A stretch of 17,283 nt of DNA, taken from assembly GCA_030834835.1 (NCBI GenBank), contig JAUQXD010000954.1, forward strand, positions 1-17,283. Direction: 5' to 3'. This DNA is from Thermoflexales bacterium (GTDB taxonomy: Bacteria; Chloroflexota; Anaerolineae; Fen-1058). The notes beneath the pieces are model-generated. The model worked only from the letters and a program-made list of their open reading frames with translations, was not told the DNA's origin and ran no database searches. Each line of letters begins with the position of its first letter. Within the stretch, counting starts at the first letter, position 1. Shown here in pieces: positions 15,919 to 17,283 of the stretch. The position numbers and the translations under genes are program-made.

Positions 15919-16731
15919 TCACTTGCGCGCTACGATCAACATGTGTTCGCTCAGGCCCACCACCGACGGATGCGTGCATGTCTTGAAGTGCGTGTCACGC
16001 CAGACTTTCCACTGCTGTTCGTCCCTGGCGATCTTATTGAGTGCGGCGCGATGATTGGAACTGATGCCCTCCAGTCCGGCCATCGCCAGCACTTCCACTC
16101 CGGCATTATCAAACATGGCACGGAACTCTTCCGGCAAGAAGAAGTGGCAGGCGGTGAAGCCGTATTGACCGAGATAGTCGCCCGTGTCGCGCAGTTTGCC
16201 GTAATGCGGCATCGTCACTTCTTCCGGGAACATCGTCAACTCAACCACCAGCACGCTCAAGCGGCTCATCACCGATACAGCAATGGGCGCGCCCGGTTTC
16301 GCCACGCGGATCAATTCGCGCAGTGCTCTGGCACGTTGGCGCTTATCCAACACGTGTGACAGCGGCCCGCCCAGACACAGCACGCCGTCGAAGGTGTTGT
16401 CGTTGAAGCGCGAGAGATCGATGATTGTTCCCTCGACCACCTCTGCTACTTTGTGCTGTAGCTTTGCGCGCTTGATCTGACGTCGTGCGAAATCCAGATT
16501 GGCCGGCGTCATATCGAGCAAGACCAGCTCGTAGCCTTGCTGTGCCAGCGTCACCGTATAGCGCCCCGGCCCGCCGCCGGCATCCAGCAGCAAGCCCTTC
16601 TTCGGAAAGTGTTTCTTCAGGAAATGCAGCGTCGTGTCAAACTCCAGGCGGTGATAAGCGTCTTTGATCAGTCGCCGCCATTCTTTGCGCACGTAGCCGG
16701 TGTAGTAGTCTTTGACGCGGGCGGAGGTCAT
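15919..16731 (-). CDS. Class I SAM-dependent methyltransferase
   Basis: The ATG at 16731 has AGGA nine bases upstream and gives 270 residues; a TTG 18 bases further upstream would swallow that site. Motif I for S-adenosylmethionine binding is LLLDAGGGPGRYT (47-59) and the acidic end of strand 2 is LLDMTPANLDFA (71-82). A third strand follows, FDGVLCLGGPLSHV. The C-terminal half has an aromatic-rich insertion (YLGQYGFTACHFFLPEEF), then a region ending HMLIVARK, probably for substrate binding. The layout matches small-molecule methyltransferases of the Methyltransf_11/25 type, not DNA methyltransferases, which carry DPPY- or PCQ-type motifs that are absent. The substrate is unknown. The nuclease-like gene follows after 52 bases on the same strand. 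Confidence 0.88.
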   Translation of the reverse strand: MTSARVKDYYTGYVRKEWRRLIKDAYHRLEFDTTLHFLKKHFPKKGLLLDAGGGPGRYTVTLAQQGYELVLLDMTPANLDFARRQIKRAKLQHKVAEVVEGTIIDLSRFNDNTFDGVLCLGGPLSHVLDKRQRARALRELIRVAKPGAPIAVSVMSRLSVLVVELTMFPEEVTMPHYGKLRDTGDYLGQYGFTACHFFLPEEFRAMFDNAGVEVLAMAGLEGISSNHRAALNKIARDEQQWKVWRDTHFKTCTHPSVVGLSEHMLIVARK

Positions 16732-16749
16732 GGAAGTCAGTCCTTTCAA

Positions 16750-16840
16750 TCAGTGACAAAGGGATCACTCTCGCATGTGCGACGATTATAGCACGCGCGA
16801 TTTTCGCTTGTGTCGGAAATAGTAGCCTTTTTGTCACTGA
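16750..16840. repeat. 11-bp inverted repeat flanking the methyltransferase promoter
   Basis: TCAGTGACAAA (16750-16760) and its complement TTTGTCACTGA (16830-16840) lie on both sides of the TATAAT at 16785-16790. They could be paired sites for one regulator, or the ends of a small element. The first copy lies in the predicted leader RNA. Confidence 0.45.
16785..16793 (-). promoter_or_regulatory. Extended -10 promoter of the methyltransferase gene
   Basis: TGCTATAAT on the minus strand is a perfect extended -10 element. It predicts a transcript start near 16779 and a leader of about 48 bases. No good -35 stands at the usual distance, which extended -10 promoters tolerate. Confidence 0.6.
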
Positions 16841-16897
16841 CTTTAGCGCTCCTTTGCACTATCCTTGAGGCGAGAGAAGACTGCGCTGAACGAATTG

Positions 16898-16911
16898 GTT
16901 CCATTTGGAAC
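16898..16911. promoter_or_regulatory. Short palindrome upstream of the secreted-protein gene
   Basis: GTTCCA (16898-16903) and TGGAAC (16906-16911) are perfect arms around TT. The site lies 38 bp upstream of the predicted -35 for the gene at 17011 and could bind a dimeric regulator. Short palindromes also arise by chance. Confidence 0.3.
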
Positions 16912-16948
16912 AAAACACAGTTCATACCGAATCTAACGATTTTTGATA

Positions 16949-16977
16949 CAGACAGTCGCGGGTGAGTTCGATATACT
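16949..16977 (+). promoter_or_regulatory. Predicted promoter of the secreted-protein gene
   Basis: CAGACA (16949-16954) and TATACT (16972-16977) are separated by 17 bp, matching 4/6 and 5/6 of the sigma-70 consensus. The transcript would start near 16984, about 27 bases before the start codon at 17011. Confidence 0.5.
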
Positions 16978-17010
16978 CGCCCACAAGCCAAGTTGCCAGG
17001 GGAGGCAAGT

Positions 17011-17283
17011 GTGAACGCATTGCATGTTCGACGTGTGATGTTGTATGCCCTATTGATTACAGCCTTATTGAGCAGTCCATTTCAGATGATTTATCCGGCC
17101 GCCGCGCAAGATCAAACCGTGATCGCGCCGCCGGATCGATCGAGTGAGGAAGAAGCCCGCGTGGTCAGCGGCCCGATCGCGGATGCCGCACTCGATCAAG
17201 CCCCCGCGCCCGATCGCGCCGTCGTCGTCGATCAAGCGAATCCGAACTGGCAGACGGTCTACGGCACCGAAGCGGGTCGTCAG
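17011..17283 (+). CDS. Secreted protein, 3' end beyond window
   Basis: GGAGG (17001-17005) lies five bases before a GTG at 17011, and the frame stays open to the window edge for 91 codons. The product begins MNALHVRRVMLYALL and continues with a hydrophobic stretch ending IYPAAAQD, a clear signal peptide with an AxA cleavage site about 30 residues in. The mature part seen so far is rich in Ala, Pro, Asp and Glu (PPDRSSEEEARVV; APAPDRAVVVDQ) and looks like a disordered leader of a larger exported protein. It ends with NPNWQTVYGTEAG, which may open a folded domain. Family and function cannot be read from this portion. Confidence 0.72.
   Translation, partial: MNALHVRRVMLYALLITALLSSPFQMIYPAAAQDQTVIAPPDRSSEEEARVVSGPIADAALDQAPAPDRAVVVDQANPNWQTVYGTEAGRQ

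Noticed and set aside
14958..16731. Restriction-modification pair (nuclease-like gene plus methyltransferase)
   Set aside because: The methyltransferase has the layout of small-molecule enzymes and lacks the DPPY or PCQ motifs of DNA methyltransferases. Adjacency alone is not enough.

Overview
The window most resembles a chromosomal stretch of an uncultured member of the Chloroflexota. The case is circumstantial. The DNA is GC-rich and well packed with genes. The secreted GH26 protein carries the 'YLPFI' linker motif common in exported Chloroflexota proteins, and the GH16 lipoprotein has a long Thr/Pro linker. Several intergenic palindromic repeats look like families I remember from such genomes. 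The hexamer CGATCG is strikingly frequent: I count over 40 by eye, against roughly 6 expected. There is no rRNA, tRNA, CRISPR array, transposase or phage gene here.

Positions 1-5592 form a polysaccharide block. A glycosyltransferase 2-polysaccharide deacetylase fusion, cut by the left edge, overlaps a MATE/Wzx-type flippase by four bases. A shared hairpin terminator separates it from a secreted GH26 glycosidase on the minus strand. GH26 diverges from a GH16 lipoprotein on the plus strand. The gap between the two hydrolases holds a good minus-strand promoter and a perfect 18-bp palindrome, a strong candidate operator. The block reads as synthesis, modification and export of an extracellular glycan, with two hydrolases that may trim it or attack environmental beta-glycans.

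Positions 5593-6040 hold no gene, only nested inverted and direct repeats. Positions 6041-9550 (all minus strand) carry the proline genes proB and proA, then an EamA/DMT transporter. Two palindromic repeat elements sit in the gaps between these genes. Positions 9765-12165 (minus strand) are a three-gene cassette: an ArsR-type regulator with a 280-residue extra domain, a winged-helix protein that may be SalK/SCO6745-like, and an 83-residue basic protein. The cassette has a plausible self-regulated promoter and ends at a terminator just before proB. Divergent from it, at 12404-12925, is an M50 site-2-protease homologue whose catalytic HExxH reads HQLGH.

Positions 12935-16731 (minus strand) hold a SAM methyltransferase, a probable PD-(D/E)XK nuclease-fold protein, an HpcH/HpaI aldolase and a conserved protein of unknown function. 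The last two are one base apart and probably translationally coupled. A strong extended -10 promoter precedes the methyltransferase. At the right edge, from 17011, a secreted protein begins on the plus strand and runs off the window.

The most interesting unexplained items are the 18-bp palindrome, the palindromic repeats that cover the start regions of two genes (the transporter and the nuclease-like gene), the HQLGH protease homologue, the ArsR-centred cassette and the aldolase-unknown pair. Nothing here amounts to a proven new system.
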